DNA from: Planctomycetota bacterium
Lineage (GTDB): Bacteria > Planctomycetota > Phycisphaerae > Tepidisphaerales > Tepidisphaeraceae
Length of the DNA: 43,578 nucleotides
Assembly (NCBI GenBank): GCA_026693085.1
Contig: JAPLNB010000131.1
Span: 1-43,578, forward strand
Direction of reading: 5' to 3'
In this document: positions 24,749-33,942 of the stretch, one piece after another
Layout: each line of letters starts with the position of its first letter
Numbering within the stretch: position 1 is the stretch's first letter
Program-made: the position numbers and the translations under genes
The notes under the pieces: generated by a model
What the model was told of the DNA's origin: nothing
The model's input: the letters and a program-made list of their open reading frames with translations, nothing else
The model's database searches: none

Positions 24749-25600
24749 ATGACCCGAACCTTCAGACTCCTGGCCCTCGGCTTCCTGGCGACAATGGTCT
24801 GCCCAGCCATGGCCGCTGACAAAATCAACCTGCTGATCATCGACGGCCAGCACAACCACAACTGGCAAGCCACAACCCCCGCAGTCAAGACAATCCTCAC
24901 CGACACCGGACGCTTCAACGTCGATGTCGCCACAACCCCCACCAACAAAGACCCCAAAGACGCCTGGGCCAAGTTCAAACCCGACTTCGCCAAGTACGGT
25001 GTCGTCCTGATCAACTACCACGGCCAGTCCTGGCCCGCCGACGTCAACCAGGCCTTCGAAAAATACATGGAGAACGGCGGCGGACTCGTCTTCTACCACG
25101 CCGCATTGTTCTCATTCCCACAATGGGAAGCCTGGAACAAAGCCATGGCCCTCGGCTGGCGCGACAACAAGTACGGCGACCGCATCACCATCGACAACGA
25201 CGGCAAAATCGTCCGAACCCCCAAAGGCGAAGGCCCCGGCGGAGGTCACGGCCCAGCCCACGCCTTCGAAATGACCACCCGTCTCACAGACCATCCCATC
25301 ATGAAGGGCTTCCCCGCCAAGTGGATGCGCACCGTCAAAGATGAGCTTTACCACGGTCAGCGCGGCCCCGCCCAGAACATGACCCTTCTCGCCACGGCCT
25401 TCTCCGCCAAGTCCGGCGGCGGAACCGACGCCAATGAACCCATCGCCTGGATCACCCCCTGGGGCAAGGGCCGCGTTTTCGCAACCCTCCTCGGCCATGA
25501 TGTGCCCGCCACCACACAGTCCGATAGCGCCGCGCTCCTGGCCCGCGGATGTGAGTGGGCGGCAACAGGCGAAGTCACGCTCCCACCGATGAACAAGTAG
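24749..25600 (+). CDS. secreted ThuA-domain protein
   Basis: A 283-residue protein from ATG 24749 with GAAAGGAAAA upstream. Residues 1-22 are a signal peptide (MTRTFRLLALGFLATMVCPA). KINLLIIDGQHNHNWQATTP starts the ThuA-like class I glutamine amidotransferase fold, with VVLINYHGQSWPADV and a GGGLVFYHAALFSF nucleophile-elbow region in which the catalytic Cys of true amidotransferases is missing. ThuA proteins take part in disaccharide catabolism (trehalose utilisation in rhizobia) without a proven reaction. The next gene, a Gfo/Idh/MocA oxidoreductase, begins 56 bp downstream. Paired ThuA and exported Gfo/Idh/MocA genes recur in planctomycetes, implying joint processing of a sugar outside the cytoplasm. 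Codon use is strongly C-ending. Confidence 0.88.
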   Translation: MTRTFRLLALGFLATMVCPAMAADKINLLIIDGQHNHNWQATTPAVKTILTDTGRFNVDVATTPTNKDPKDAWAKFKPDFAKYGVVLINYHGQSWPADVNQAFEKYMENGGGLVFYHAALFSFPQWEAWNKAMALGWRDNKYGDRITIDNDGKIVRTPKGEGPGGGHGPAHAFEMTTRLTDHPIMKGFPAKWMRTVKDELYHGQRGPAQNMTLLATAFSAKSGGGTDANEPIAWITPWGKGRVFATLLGHDVPATTQSDSAALLARGCEWAATGEVTLPPMNK

Positions 25601-25656
25601 TGGCCGCCACAAAGCTGCCGAGAATCCCCGTTTCAACTCATAGCATGGAGAAAAAC

Positions 25657-27006
25657 ATGGATCGTCGCATCAGTCGTCGCTATTTCCTGCGCGGCGCCGC
25701 CGTCGCAGGCGGCGCGGTGGCCGTCGGGCCATACCTCGTCAACGCGGCCGATCTGAAGAAAGACAAACTCCGCATCGCTTTCGTCGGCACCGGCGGACAG
25801 GCCGGTGCGCACATCGGACTGGCCGAGAGCGAAACCTGCCCCTGCTACTGTGATGTGGACAAGGGCCGCTGGAACCGCATCTCCAAGATGGCGCCCAACG
25901 CCAAGACCTACACCGACTACCGCAAGATGTTCGACAACCACATCAAAGACATCGATGCGGTCGTCGTCACCACCCCTGACCACAGCCACGCCCCCGCCTC
26001 CATGTACGCCATCAAGAACGGTAAGGGCTGCTACACCGAGAAACCACTCACCTGGTCCGTCCAGGAAGCGCGAGCCCTGGCAACCGCCACCCGCGAGTTC
26101 AAGGTCGCCACCCAGATGGGCAACATGGGCCACGCCAACGAAGGCAACCGCCTCGTTGTCGAGTACGTCCGCGGCGGAACCCTTGGCACCATCACCGAAG
26201 TCCACACTTGGACGAACCGCCCCGTCTGGCCACAGGGCATCGCCAAGCGCCCCCCCGCCAAGCCCGTCCCCGCCAACCTCGACTGGGACTCTTGGATCGG
26301 CCCCGCCCCCTACCGCGAATTCCACGATAGCCTGCATGGCTTTAACTGGCGCGGCTGGTTCGATTTCGGCTGCGGCGCCGTCGGCGACATGGGCTGCCAC
26401 ACCTGGGACTGCGTCTTTTGGGCCATGAACCCCGACTACCCCACCGAGATCGAACTCCTGAAGATCGACGGCCGAAACACCGAAACCTTCCCAAAAAACT
26501 GCTGCTTCCGTTGGAAATTCCCCGCCAAGGCCGATCGTCCCGCGTTCGACGCTTACTGGTACGAAGGCGGCCTCAAGCCCACCGTTCCTCAGGAGATCCT
26601 GGACGACCCCGCCCGCGAAAAGAAGAAACTGCCCCTCAGCGGCTCCCTCTTCATCGGCGCCAAGGGCAAACTCTTCGTCGAAGGCGACTATGCCGACAGC
26701 CCCCGTCTGATCCCCGAGTCCTTCCAGAAACAGATCGGCCGCCCCACGAAGATCCTGCCCAGGTCCCCCGGCCACAAGCAGGAATGGCTCGCTGCCTGCC
26801 GCGGCGAAAAGCCCTGGGATTCCCCTGGCTCCAACTTCGCCACCTACGCCGGCCCCCTTACAGAAGTCATGCTCCTCGGCGCCATCACCCAACGCATCGG
26901 CCAGATCGGATTCAAAGTCGAGTGCGACCCGCTCCAACGCATCATCAAGACCAAAGAAGCCCTCGCCTTCGCCGGCCGAACGTATCGCCAAGGCTGGACG
27001 CTGTAA
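25657..27006 (+). CDS. Tat-exported Gfo/Idh/MocA-family oxidoreductase (3)
   Basis: A 449-residue protein. ATG 25657 is preferred because GGAG lies six bases upstream; an in-frame ATG at 25645 would add four residues. MDRRISRRYFLRGAAVAGGA is a Tat signal with RRYFLRG. FVGTGGQAG (42-50) binds NAD(P), and GCYTEKPLTWSV carries the family EKP. WTNRPVWPQG and LDWDSWIGPAP are typical of the planctomycete subgroup. It forms an operon with the ThuA gene and is closed by a strong terminator 25 bp after its stop. The substrate is unknown. Together with the two at 14199 and 15668 the window has three paralogues, but they are not adjacent copies. Confidence 0.9.
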   Translation: MDRRISRRYFLRGAAVAGGAVAVGPYLVNAADLKKDKLRIAFVGTGGQAGAHIGLAESETCPCYCDVDKGRWNRISKMAPNAKTYTDYRKMFDNHIKDIDAVVVTTPDHSHAPASMYAIKNGKGCYTEKPLTWSVQEARALATATREFKVATQMGNMGHANEGNRLVVEYVRGGTLGTITEVHTWTNRPVWPQGIAKRPPAKPVPANLDWDSWIGPAPYREFHDSLHGFNWRGWFDFGCGAVGDMGCHTWDCVFWAMNPDYPTEIELLKIDGRNTETFPKNCCFRWKFPAKADRPAFDAYWYEGGLKPTVPQEILDDPAREKKKLPLSGSLFIGAKGKLFVEGDYADSPRLIPESFQKQIGRPTKILPRSPGHKQEWLAACRGEKPWDSPGSNFATYAGPLTEVMLLGAITQRIGQIGFKVECDPLQRIIKTKEALAFAGRTYRQGWTL

Positions 27007-27031
27007 TCCACCACACCAACCTCAACCATTC

Positions 27032-27062
27032 GAGCCGGCCGATCTCCGGGCCGGCTCTTTTT
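27032..27062 (+). terminator. rho-independent terminator of the ThuA-oxidoreductase operon
   Basis: GAGCCGGCC (27032-27040) pairs perfectly with GGCCGGCTC (27049-27057) across an 8-base loop, followed by TTTTT. Confidence 0.93.
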
Positions 27063-27323
27063 ATCGCCAATTCCTTCGCTCAGTTCCTGCAAAATCCGAT
27101 TAAATGCCCCAGAATACCTCGCGTGGAAACGGAAGGGACGGGTGTTACGGGCGAGGAGAGGTTTGGAGAGATGACACGGGGACGGGAACACTTAACCGTG
27201 CTCCCGTTCTCTTTTACGCTGTATCAGACCACGCGATCCATCTTGCCCGATCATAGTTGACACGATTCGAGGCTTCTTGAACATACAACACTCAACGCTG
27301 GTTCAGGGTTTGGCGGCTGGAGC

Positions 27324-27704
27324 GTGATCGATATGGGAATGCTGAATGTGCAACTGGCAGAGGGCAAGACGGTATTCAGGGCGGCAGAGGAGATTGTGGG
27401 CAGTGTCGCATGGGAACTGGAGGAGGCCGCGGAGGTCGTGGAGGTGCGGCTGGCGTGGTGCACGCGGGGAAAGGGAGGCGTGGATGAGGAGGTGGTCGAG
27501 CAACTGCGCATTGCCACGCCGGGCGCAAAGGGCCAGGCGAGTTTCAAGTTCGTCGCGCCACGTTCACCGGTGAGCTTCAGCGGAAAGATTATCTCTGTGC
27601 TGTGGTCGGTGACGGCGGTAACCATGCCGAAGGGCCAACAGGTACAAATGCCCATTACGATCTCACCCACGGGCAAGGAAATCGATCTCTACGGACCGCG
27701 ATGA
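27324..27704 (+). CDS. small arrestin-like beta-sandwich protein, function unknown
   Basis: A 126-residue protein from GTG 27324. ATG 27333 or 27339 are alternatives with better spacing from GGAG at 27319. There is no signal peptide and no membrane segment. Alternating beta-strands with AAEVVEVRLAWCTRGKG, FKFVAPRSPVSFSGKIISVLW and VQMPITISP resemble the Spo0M/arrestin-like fold of small regulatory proteins (low-level resemblance, my inference). Its stop codon overlaps the start of the next gene (ATGA), so the two products are made together and probably interact. Confidence 0.6.
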   Translation: MIDMGMLNVQLAEGKTVFRAAEEIVGSVAWELEEAAEVVEVRLAWCTRGKGGVDEEVVEQLRIATPGAKGQASFKFVAPRSPVSFSGKIISVLWSVTAVTMPKGQQVQMPITISPTGKEIDLYGPR

Positions 27705-28270
27705 AAGCGCGAGAGAATCCCTTTTCGATGGATCGGGTCGAGCGGTTCCGGTATCGGCCGCTCGACCGGACGTGGGAACAGATCATGCAGACGCTGGCGG
27801 AGTTGGAGTACCGGGCGGCGATCGTCGGGCCCGAGGGCAGCGGGAAATCCACGATGCTCGAGGACCTACGCGAACGGCTGCGGGCGATCGGGTTGCACGT
27901 CAGGTGCGGTGCGGTCAACGTGAACCGCCGACGGATGGCCAAAGAACACTGGCAGGCGATGTTGGCGGAACTGTCACCGCGCGATGTCATCCTCTTTGAT
28001 GGAGCGGATCATTTGCCATGGTGGGATTGGATGAGGCTGCGCTGGCATGCAAGGCGGGCAGGGGGGGCAGGGGGATTGATCATCGCTGTGCATCGCGAGG
28101 GCATGTTGCCCACGCTCCTGAAGACTCGGACGAGCGTGCAACTGCTGGCGGAGATGGTGACGGAGTTGTTGGGCCGCCACGAGCCGATGGTGGAGGAGGT
28201 GTTTGAGAAACACCGAGGAAACCTGAGGGAGGCGATCCGAGAGATGTATGATTGGATGGCAGAGAGGTAA
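27701..28270 (+). CDS. small P-loop NTPase
   Basis: A 189-residue protein from ATG 27701, overlapping the previous stop by four bases. GPEGSGKST (43-51, Walker A) and DVILFDGAD (95-103, Walker B, with Asp100) give an AAA/STAND-like ATP-binding core. GGLIIAVHREGMLPTLL (124-140) sits where a sensor region is expected. It lacks the C-terminal lid and other domains of larger ATPases. It looks like the planctomycete small NTPases annotated as hypothetical. It lies 60 bp upstream of the sulfatase maturase on the same strand, but no functional link is established. It could be a chaperone-like or membrane-trafficking ATPase acting with the arrestin-like partner. Confidence 0.75.
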   Translation: MKARENPFSMDRVERFRYRPLDRTWEQIMQTLAELEYRAAIVGPEGSGKSTMLEDLRERLRAIGLHVRCGAVNVNRRRMAKEHWQAMLAELSPRDVILFDGADHLPWWDWMRLRWHARRAGGAGGLIIAVHREGMLPTLLKTRTSVQLLAEMVTELLGRHEPMVEEVFEKHRGNLREAIREMYDWMAER

Positions 28271-28329
28271 CCCGACGTCGCGGAAGACCGTATGTGCGAG
28301 CTTGCCGGAGGGAGCTATAATGGCGGGCT

Positions 28330-29685
28330 ATGACGGTGTCACTTCCGGTTGCGGGCGAGCGCGCGGCGTTTCATGTGATGACCAAGCCCATCGGGCCGGT
28401 CTGCAATCTCGATTGCAGGTACTGCTTCTACTTGGAGAAGGAGAAGCTGTATCCGGGGAAGACCAGTTTCCGCATGAATGATGACGTGCTGGAGCAATAC
28501 GTTCGGCAGCACATCGAAGCGCAGGATGTGCCGGAAATCGCATTCGCCTGGCAGGGCGGCGAGCCAACGCTGATGGGACTGGAGTTCTTCCAGCGGGTGG
28601 TGGAGCTTCAGAAGAAGTACGCCAACGCTAAGCGCATCACCAATGCATTCCAGACGAACGGGACGCTGCTGGATGATGCCTGGTGCGAGTTCTTCAAGGC
28701 AAATGATTTCTTGATCGGGTTGAGCATTGACGGACCGAGGGAGATTCATGATCGGTATCGCGTTGATAAGAAGGGCGGAGCGACCTTCCATGCGGTAATG
28801 CGCGGGATGGGGTTTCTAAAGAAGCACAACGTGGACTTCAATGCGTTGTGCGTGGTGAACCGAGTGAACGCAAAGAAGCCGCTGGAGGTGTACCGGTTTC
28901 TGAGAGATGAGGGGTCGGGGTTCATACAGTTTATTCCGCTGGTGGAGCGATCGCGGGGGACGGAGGGTTTGGCCCAGCCGCCAGGGCGTGCGACGGCCGA
29001 GGCGCAGGCAAGCCCGGTGACACCCTGGTCGGTGGAGCCCGCGCCGTTTGGAGAATTCTTGTGCGCGATATTCGACGAGTGGCTGCGACGGGACGTGGGG
29101 CGGGCTTTTGTCCAGATTTTCGACGTGCAGCTTGGAATCTGGATGGGCATGCCGGCGAGTCTGTGCGTGTTCGCGGAGACCTGCGGCGGGGCGATGGCAC
29201 TGGAGCACAATGGGGATTTGTATGCGTGCGACCATTATGTATACCCCGAATACAAACTCGGGAATGTGATGGACACCGAGATGCGCGCGCTGGTGGACAG
29301 CGAACAGCAGCGACGCTTCGGGCAGGACAAGCGGGACAGCCTGCCGAACTACTGCCGCCACTGCGATCTGCTCTTTGCGTGCAACGGCGAGTGCCCCAAG
29401 CACCGGTTCATGAAAACACCCGACGGGGAGAGCGGGCTCAACTATTTATGCGCTGGATACAAGCGGTTTTTCCACCATATTGCCCCCTGCATGACGGCAA
29501 TGGGGCAATTGCTGATGCAGGGGCGGCCGGCGTCGGATATCATGCCAATGGTTGCGGAGCAGGAGGCGAAGCAGCGGGAAGTGCAATCAAAAGGCAAGAT
29601 CGGACGAAATGACCCGTGTCCTTGCGGGTCGGGTATGAAGTATAAGAAGTGCTGCGGAAAGGTGGCATCGGGAGCCGGAACGTAA
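28330..29685 (+). CDS. anaerobic sulfatase-maturating radical SAM enzyme with C-terminal SEC-C motif
   Basis: A 451-residue radical SAM protein that converts an active-site Cys or Ser of sulfatases to formylglycine, a reaction known from the anSME family. Cluster Cys25, Cys29 and Cys32 lie in [25 protein letters not shown] follows, and a SPASM region carries the auxiliary-cluster cysteines ([39 protein letters not shown]). The last 27 residues are a SEC-C zinc motif ([18 protein letters not shown]). The start is ATG 28330: the best ribosome site (GGAGGGAG, 28307-28314) faces ATG 28320, which is out of frame and stops early. Residues 14-20 (FHVMTKP) are the usual family start. No sulfatase lies in the window. 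Confidence 0.93.
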   Translation: MTVSLPVAGERAAFHVMTKPIGPVCNLDCRYCFYLEKEKLYPGKTSFRMNDDVLEQYVRQHIEAQDVPEIAFAWQGGEPTLMGLEFFQRVVELQKKYANAKRITNAFQTNGTLLDDAWCEFFKANDFLIGLSIDGPREIHDRYRVDKKGGATFHAVMRGMGFLKKHNVDFNALCVVNRVNAKKPLEVYRFLRDEGSGFIQFIPLVERSRGTEGLAQPPGRATAEAQASPVTPWSVEPAPFGEFLCAIFDEWLRRDVGRAFVQIFDVQLGIWMGMPASLCVFAETCGGAMALEHNGDLYACDHYVYPEYKLGNVMDTEMRALVDSEQQRRFGQDKRDSLPNYCRHCDLLFACNGECPKHRFMKTPDGESGLNYLCAGYKRFFHHIAPCMTAMGQLLMQGRPASDIMPMVAEQEAKQREVQSKGKIGRNDPCPCGSGMKYKKCCGKVASGAGT

Positions 29686-29738
29686 AACACCCCCGCGGAT
29701 TGCCATCGGTCGGCTTTTGGCTACGCTCTTGTAAGACC

Positions 29739-30665
29739 ATGCACATAGCGGACATATTCAATCACCATCAGACGACGTTTTCGTTTGAGTTCTTTCCTCC
29801 GCGGACGGATGAGGCGGCGGTGCATCTTTTCGAGGAAATCCGCCAGCTCGAGTCGCTGCGGCCGACGTTTGTGTCCGTCACATACGGGGCGGCCGGATCC
29901 ACGCGCGAGCGGACGCATAACCTCGTGCTACGGATCAAGCAGGAAACCTCGCTGGACCCGATCCCACATTTGACCTGCGTCTGCCACAGCCGGGAAGAGC
30001 TGCGCGAGATCATCACCCGGTATGCCCAGGTCAATGTGAGCAATATCCTCGCGTTGGGCGGGGATCTGCCCAGGGACATGCCCAGCCATGACCGGTCAAA
30101 GGATGGGTTTCGCCATGCGGCGGGACTGCTGCAGTTCATCCGGGACCTGGGGCAGTCAGGAATTCACCCCGATTCGCGCGGCTTTGGGATCGGGGTCGCA
30201 GGGTTCCCGGAGGGGCATCCGGATACCCCCAACCGGATGCTGGAACTGGAGCACCTCAAGGCGAAGGTTCAGGCAGGGGCGGATTACATCGTCACCCAGT
30301 TGTTCTTCGACAATGACGACTTCTACGACTTCCGCGATCGCTGTGATGCGGTCGGGATCAAATTGCCCATCATCGCCGGAATCATGCCGATCATCAGCAA
30401 GGCAAGCATGGAGGCAATTCCGAAGCTGGCGCTCGGTGCAAGGTACCCCGGCAAGCTGCTGAAGAAACTCTTGAAGTGCGCGGATGACAATTCGATCCGC
30501 CGGCTCGGGCTTGATTGGGCAACGCAGCAGTGCCGCGCCCTGTTGGATAACAACGTGCGGGGGATTCATTTCTATACCATGAACCGCGCGACCGCGACCG
30601 TGGAGATCTATCGGCGGCTGGGCGCGACGACCAGCGAAGAACTGGCGGAGCTTACATCGATTTGA
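29739..30665 (+). CDS. metF: 5,10-methylenetetrahydrofolate reductase
   Basis: A 308-residue protein starting MHIADIFNHHQTTFSFEFFP, the FSFEFFPPR family start, so ATG 29739 is chosen over 29649. It reduces methylenetetrahydrofolate to methyltetrahydrofolate for methionine synthesis with an FAD cofactor. PTFVSVTYGAAGSTRERT, NILALGGDLPRD and DYIVTQLFFDNDDFYDF match FAD- and folate-binding segments, and GIHFYTMNRA is near the C-terminus. The length is that of bacterial MetF without the eukaryotic regulatory domain. The ribosome site is weak. It lies 53 bp after the sulfatase maturase on the same strand, possibly co-transcribed. Confidence 0.95.
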   Translation: MHIADIFNHHQTTFSFEFFPPRTDEAAVHLFEEIRQLESLRPTFVSVTYGAAGSTRERTHNLVLRIKQETSLDPIPHLTCVCHSREELREIITRYAQVNVSNILALGGDLPRDMPSHDRSKDGFRHAAGLLQFIRDLGQSGIHPDSRGFGIGVAGFPEGHPDTPNRMLELEHLKAKVQAGADYIVTQLFFDNDDFYDFRDRCDAVGIKLPIIAGIMPIISKASMEAIPKLALGARYPGKLLKKLLKCADDNSIRRLGLDWATQQCRALLDNNVRGIHFYTMNRATATVEIYRRLGATTSEELAELTSI

Positions 30666-30693
30666 GCCAGCACGACATGACCCCCCTGCCACA

Positions 30694-30993
30694 CTATTTG
30701 AAGTCGTACACCTGTACTCGCTGCCATGATGCACTGTTGCGGGCGATGAACTGCTTGTGCAACGGGTGTTCCTGGTAAACATCGTGGGCGGCGCTGTTTT
30801 CGAGGATCACACAAAGGCCGACGTGGTACGAATTGTCAACGACCTGCCGCGGGGTCATGGCCGGACGCCCCGTAAAAAGCTGGCGGACCGTGGGAATCTT
30901 GGCCAGATACGTCTGGCAATCATCAAGGGTCTGCTGGCGAGCGGAGTCGGGCGTGCCTTCGTTGAGCCAGAAATACACGACGTGAACGAACAT
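30694..30993 (-). CDS. Dabb-family (stress-responsive A/B barrel) protein
   Basis: A 99-residue protein from ATG 30993 with AGGAGA upstream. MFVHVVYFWLNEGTPDSARQ is the standard Dabb opening, with His4 and FWLN. FTGRPAMTPRQVVDNSYHVG and the late DVYQEHPLHKQFI segment complete the ferredoxin-like barrel, in which the conserved HP..H pattern is present. Such proteins dimerise and may bind small molecules; no reaction is assigned. It converges with metF, with a 28-bp gap. Confidence 0.88.
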   Translation of the reverse strand: MFVHVVYFWLNEGTPDSARQQTLDDCQTYLAKIPTVRQLFTGRPAMTPRQVVDNSYHVGLCVILENSAAHDVYQEHPLHKQFIARNSASWQRVQVYDFK

Positions 30994-31131
30994 GGTGATG
31001 GTCTCCTGTTGGGCGAAGGATAGTCAGAGGCCGAGGCGATGTCGAGTGCGGACGCCCAGGCGCCAACCCGCAGACAAACGAGGACGGGCGGCGGTTGCGG
31101 CCGTTAGGATTTTGGGTAACCTACGCGCGAC

Positions 31132-32196
31132 ATGACTCGAGTACTCCATGTCGTCGAGCACCGGCAGGATTATCAAACGCTACGGAGTGTGGAGTGTCTG
31201 CTGCGCGGCCTCGGCGAAGGATTTCAGACCGCCGTACGCACCATCGGGCCGGGCGGCAATTGCCGGAGCATCGTCGTAGCGATCAGATGGCTCCGACAAG
31301 AAAATCGGTTTGACGTGGTGCATGCATGGGGAACAACGGCGCTGACGGCGGCGGCATTGGGGACGAAGACGCGAATGGTGTATGCGCCGCCCGTGCTGAT
31401 GCGGCCGCCAGACCTGCGATGGCTGCGAGCGGTGATGGCGTATCGCGATCTACAGGTGGTCTGCCCGACCGGGACGATGCAGCGGGCGATGGTGCGCGCT
31501 GGGGTGGCGTTGCAACGGTGTCATGTGATCCGCCCCGGGGTGGATTCTTCGCGCATCAACCGGCGGAAAGATGCCACGCTCCGGACGCAGTTGGGTTTTG
31601 TGCCCGACGACTATGTGCTGCTTGGTGTTGGCGAATCAACGCCGGCGGCAAGCCATCACGACGCGGTGTGGGCAACGGAGATCCTGCATGTGCTCGATCC
31701 GCGATACAAGCTCCTGCTCTGGGGTCGGGGAACGCAGATCCGGGCGGTAAAAGCTTTCGCCCGGCAGGTAACGTCGTCTGACCTGCTGCATGTGGCAGAA
31801 GAAAGACTGCCGCAAAGTGCGGACTTTGAGCAACTGCTCGCAGCAGCCGACATGATCCTGAACACCGCGACCGGATCCGTGGCAACGTTGCCACTGGCGA
31901 TCTGCATGGCGGCGGCACTGCCGATCGTGTCAACCGTCACCTACGCCGCCCGCGAGCTGCTGGAGGATCATCACACGGCCATACTGGTGCCAAGGCATTC
32001 GCCCCGACTGATCGCGCAACGCGTTCTGGAACTGCGCGAGGATGCCGCGCTTCAGTGGAAGATCTCAGACAATTGCCGCGCGGAAGCGTATCAGTTCCAC
32101 CCCCTGACCGGATTTCTCGATCAGTACCGCGCGATGTATCGGCAGAATGTGGAATCGGCACCCGTGGAGCCGCCGATACAATCGGTCCGCGCCTAG
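31132..32196 (+). CDS. glycosyltransferase (GT4-like)
   Basis: A 354-residue cytoplasmic protein of the two-domain GT-B type, transferring a sugar from a nucleotide donor. MTRVLHVVEHRQD and HAWGTTALTAAALG build the N-terminal domain. VIRPGVDSSRIN is the family PGVD linker, YVLLGVGE starts the C-terminal domain, and PLAICMAAALPIVST followed by ARELLEDHHTAILVPRHSP is the donor-binding E-rich block. The EX7E pattern is only partly kept (the first Glu is replaced by a Thr-rich LNTATGS stretch). No ribosome site is convincing (TAACCTACGCGCGAC). Its stop TAG at 32194-32196 sits in CTAG, shared with the convergent GNAT gene. Confidence 0.82.
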   Translation: MTRVLHVVEHRQDYQTLRSVECLLRGLGEGFQTAVRTIGPGGNCRSIVVAIRWLRQENRFDVVHAWGTTALTAAALGTKTRMVYAPPVLMRPPDLRWLRAVMAYRDLQVVCPTGTMQRAMVRAGVALQRCHVIRPGVDSSRINRRKDATLRTQLGFVPDDYVLLGVGESTPAASHHDAVWATEILHVLDPRYKLLLWGRGTQIRAVKAFARQVTSSDLLHVAEERLPQSADFEQLLAAADMILNTATGSVATLPLAICMAAALPIVSTVTYAARELLEDHHTAILVPRHSPRLIAQRVLELREDAALQWKISDNCRAEAYQFHPLTGFLDQYRAMYRQNVESAPVEPPIQSVRA

Positions 32197-33032
32197 CCCG
32201 GCCTGGGGTGGGATTGAACCCCGGGCGCAAGGTGGGCGGTGAACTGCCCGATGCGTTCAAAGCCAACTTTGGCGTAGAGCTTGACGGCGGCACTGTTGTC
32301 GGGCAACACCCAGAGCATCACGTGCCTGAAAAGCGAGCGGGCACAGATCTCCAGGATGCGGCGGAGCAGGGTCTGCCCGATGCCCTGGCCGCGGAACGCC
32401 TCGGCAACGTAGAACTGCTCAACACGGCCGATTTCACCGACCGCCAGCACACCGATGCATCCTGCCGCCACACCATCCCGCAGCGCTAGCAGCATATCCC
32501 AATGCGGATCGTCCATGTGCCGCATGAACGCGTCCACAAGCCGCGGTGCATTCCACCGGCGCGCGGATTCCTCGGCCAGCATACGGGCGTGCCGGAAACT
32601 GGCGCGGGCGGGGATGATCTTCAGATTGGCGGCCTCGGCAACCACCCGGCGCGGAGCATCGGTCAGCAGCATGATGTCGGCGCCGTTCGCGCGGTAGCCG
32701 TTCAAAAGCAGGTACTCGGCCATGGGTCGCGTCGCGGACTCCGGGCTCGAGGCGTTCATCACCCAATAGGCGCATCGCGTTTGGCGCTGCTCGTAATGGG
32801 CACTGACCATCGCCAACGCCGCCTCCGGTGTCATCCCATCGGGCAGCGCCACATCCCGGATGTTGTTCGCATCGTAAACAGTTGCAAAATCCCGATTGCT
32901 GTACGCAGTGCCAATATCGAGTGAATGCGTTTCGCCCAGATGCGCAGTCCACCGCTCTTCCGTCTGATGAAACAGCCGCACCAGATCGGCCTGAGAGGCG
33001 GCATGTCGCGAGTCGATGATAGGCAGCGGCAT
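32193..33032 (-). CDS. GNAT-family N-acetyltransferase
   Basis: A 279-residue protein from ATG 33032 (MPLPIIDSRHAASQ). An earlier in-frame ATG at 33098 would overlap the divergent gene's start. The C-terminal half has the acetyl-CoA fold: GCIGVLAVGEIGRVEQFYVA, then EAFRGQGIGQTLLRRI, the Q/RxxGxG/A pyrophosphate loop, and LWVLPDNSAAVKLYAKVGFE. The N-terminal 130 residues are a second, degenerate GNAT-like unit (tandem arrangement, inferred). The substrate is unknown. Its stop overlaps that of the glycosyltransferase by three bases on the opposite strand. Confidence 0.87.
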   Translation of the reverse strand: MPLPIIDSRHAASQADLVRLFHQTEERWTAHLGETHSLDIGTAYSNRDFATVYDANNIRDVALPDGMTPEAALAMVSAHYEQRQTRCAYWVMNASSPESATRPMAEYLLLNGYRANGADIMLLTDAPRRVVAEAANLKIIPARASFRHARMLAEESARRWNAPRLVDAFMRHMDDPHWDMLLALRDGVAAGCIGVLAVGEIGRVEQFYVAEAFRGQGIGQTLLRRILEICARSLFRHVMLWVLPDNSAAVKLYAKVGFERIGQFTAHLAPGVQSHPRPG

Positions 33033-33096
33033 ACACAGGCATTGTACGCCCCCCCAGGGTTGCCACCGAGCCAGCGGAACGGTAGCGTGGACCGCC

Positions 33097-33942
33097 ATGA
33101 GGCTCTGTTTCTCGACCCTCACTTGCCCAAACTGGAGCTTTCCACAGATCGTGGGCGCAGCGGCGGCGTACGGATTGCACGGGATCGATCTGCGCGGGAT
33201 CGGACCGGAAATCGACATCACCAAGCTGGCATTGTTCGATGCAGAACTGCGTGCGACGCTCGAATTGCTGTGGCGGCACGGACTGCAATTGCCCTGCATG
33301 AACACGTCGATCGCACTGGTGACGCCGGCCCCAGAGCGATGGGAAATGATGCTGGACGAGTGCCATCGCTATGCTCGGCTGGCCGAGCGGACAGGATCGA
33401 GATTCCTGCGGATTTTCGGCGGCACGGTGCTCAAGGGGATGACCCGCGGCGAAGCAACCGCGATGGCGCAGCGGCATCTGCGGCAGCTCGAAAAAATCTG
33501 CTCGCGACACCGTTGCCAGGTGCTCCTGGAGACACACGACGCCTGGGCGACCAGTGAGCAGGTCTTGGAGTTGCTCGATGGCATGTCGCCACAGGAGGTC
33601 GGAGCGCTCTGGGACATCGAACACCCTTGCCGCCGCGGCGAGACCCCGCACCAGACCGCCAAGGCGCTGCGAAACTACATCATGCACGTTCATCTGAAGG
33701 ACAGCATCCAGAGAGGTCCGAAAACCCTGCCGCGGTTGCTCGGCCAAGGAGATCTGCCGGTCAAGCACGTCATCGAAGCGCTGCGGGCGATTGGCTACGA
33801 CCAGTGGATCTGTCTTGAAACCGAAAAACGCTGGCACCCGCAGGCGGCGCCGGAGCCGGAGCAAAGTCTGCCGCAGTTTGTGCACTATGTGCGAGAACAC
33901 TGGAGCGGACACGGAACCGCCGTCAGCGGTCAGTCCCGGTAG
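33097..33942 (+). CDS. xylose isomerase-like TIM-barrel (sugar phosphate isomerase/epimerase family)
   Basis: A 281-residue protein from ATG 33097 (MRLCFSTLTCPNWSF, a typical family opening). The metal-site pattern is present: LLETHDAWAT with Glu, GALWDIEHPCR with Asp, MHVHLKDS with His and Asp, and ICLETEKRW with the last Glu. Members isomerise, epimerise or dehydrate sugars and inositols with a divalent metal; the exact substrate cannot be read here. It starts 64 bp from the divergent GNAT gene, and its 3' end overlaps the dtd stop region by 20 bp on the other strand. Confidence 0.87.
   Translation: MRLCFSTLTCPNWSFPQIVGAAAAYGLHGIDLRGIGPEIDITKLALFDAELRATLELLWRHGLQLPCMNTSIALVTPAPERWEMMLDECHRYARLAERTGSRFLRIFGGTVLKGMTRGEATAMAQRHLRQLEKICSRHRCQVLLETHDAWATSEQVLELLDGMSPQEVGALWDIEHPCRRGETPHQTAKALRNYIMHVHLKDSIQRGPKTLPRLLGQGDLPVKHVIEALRAIGYDQWICLETEKRWHPQAAPEPEQSLPQFVHYVREHWSGHGTAVSGQSR

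Noticed and set aside
32434-33912. 492-codon minus-strand frame
   Set aside because: It is antisense to the TIM-barrel gene and out of frame with the GNAT gene, and contains no domain.
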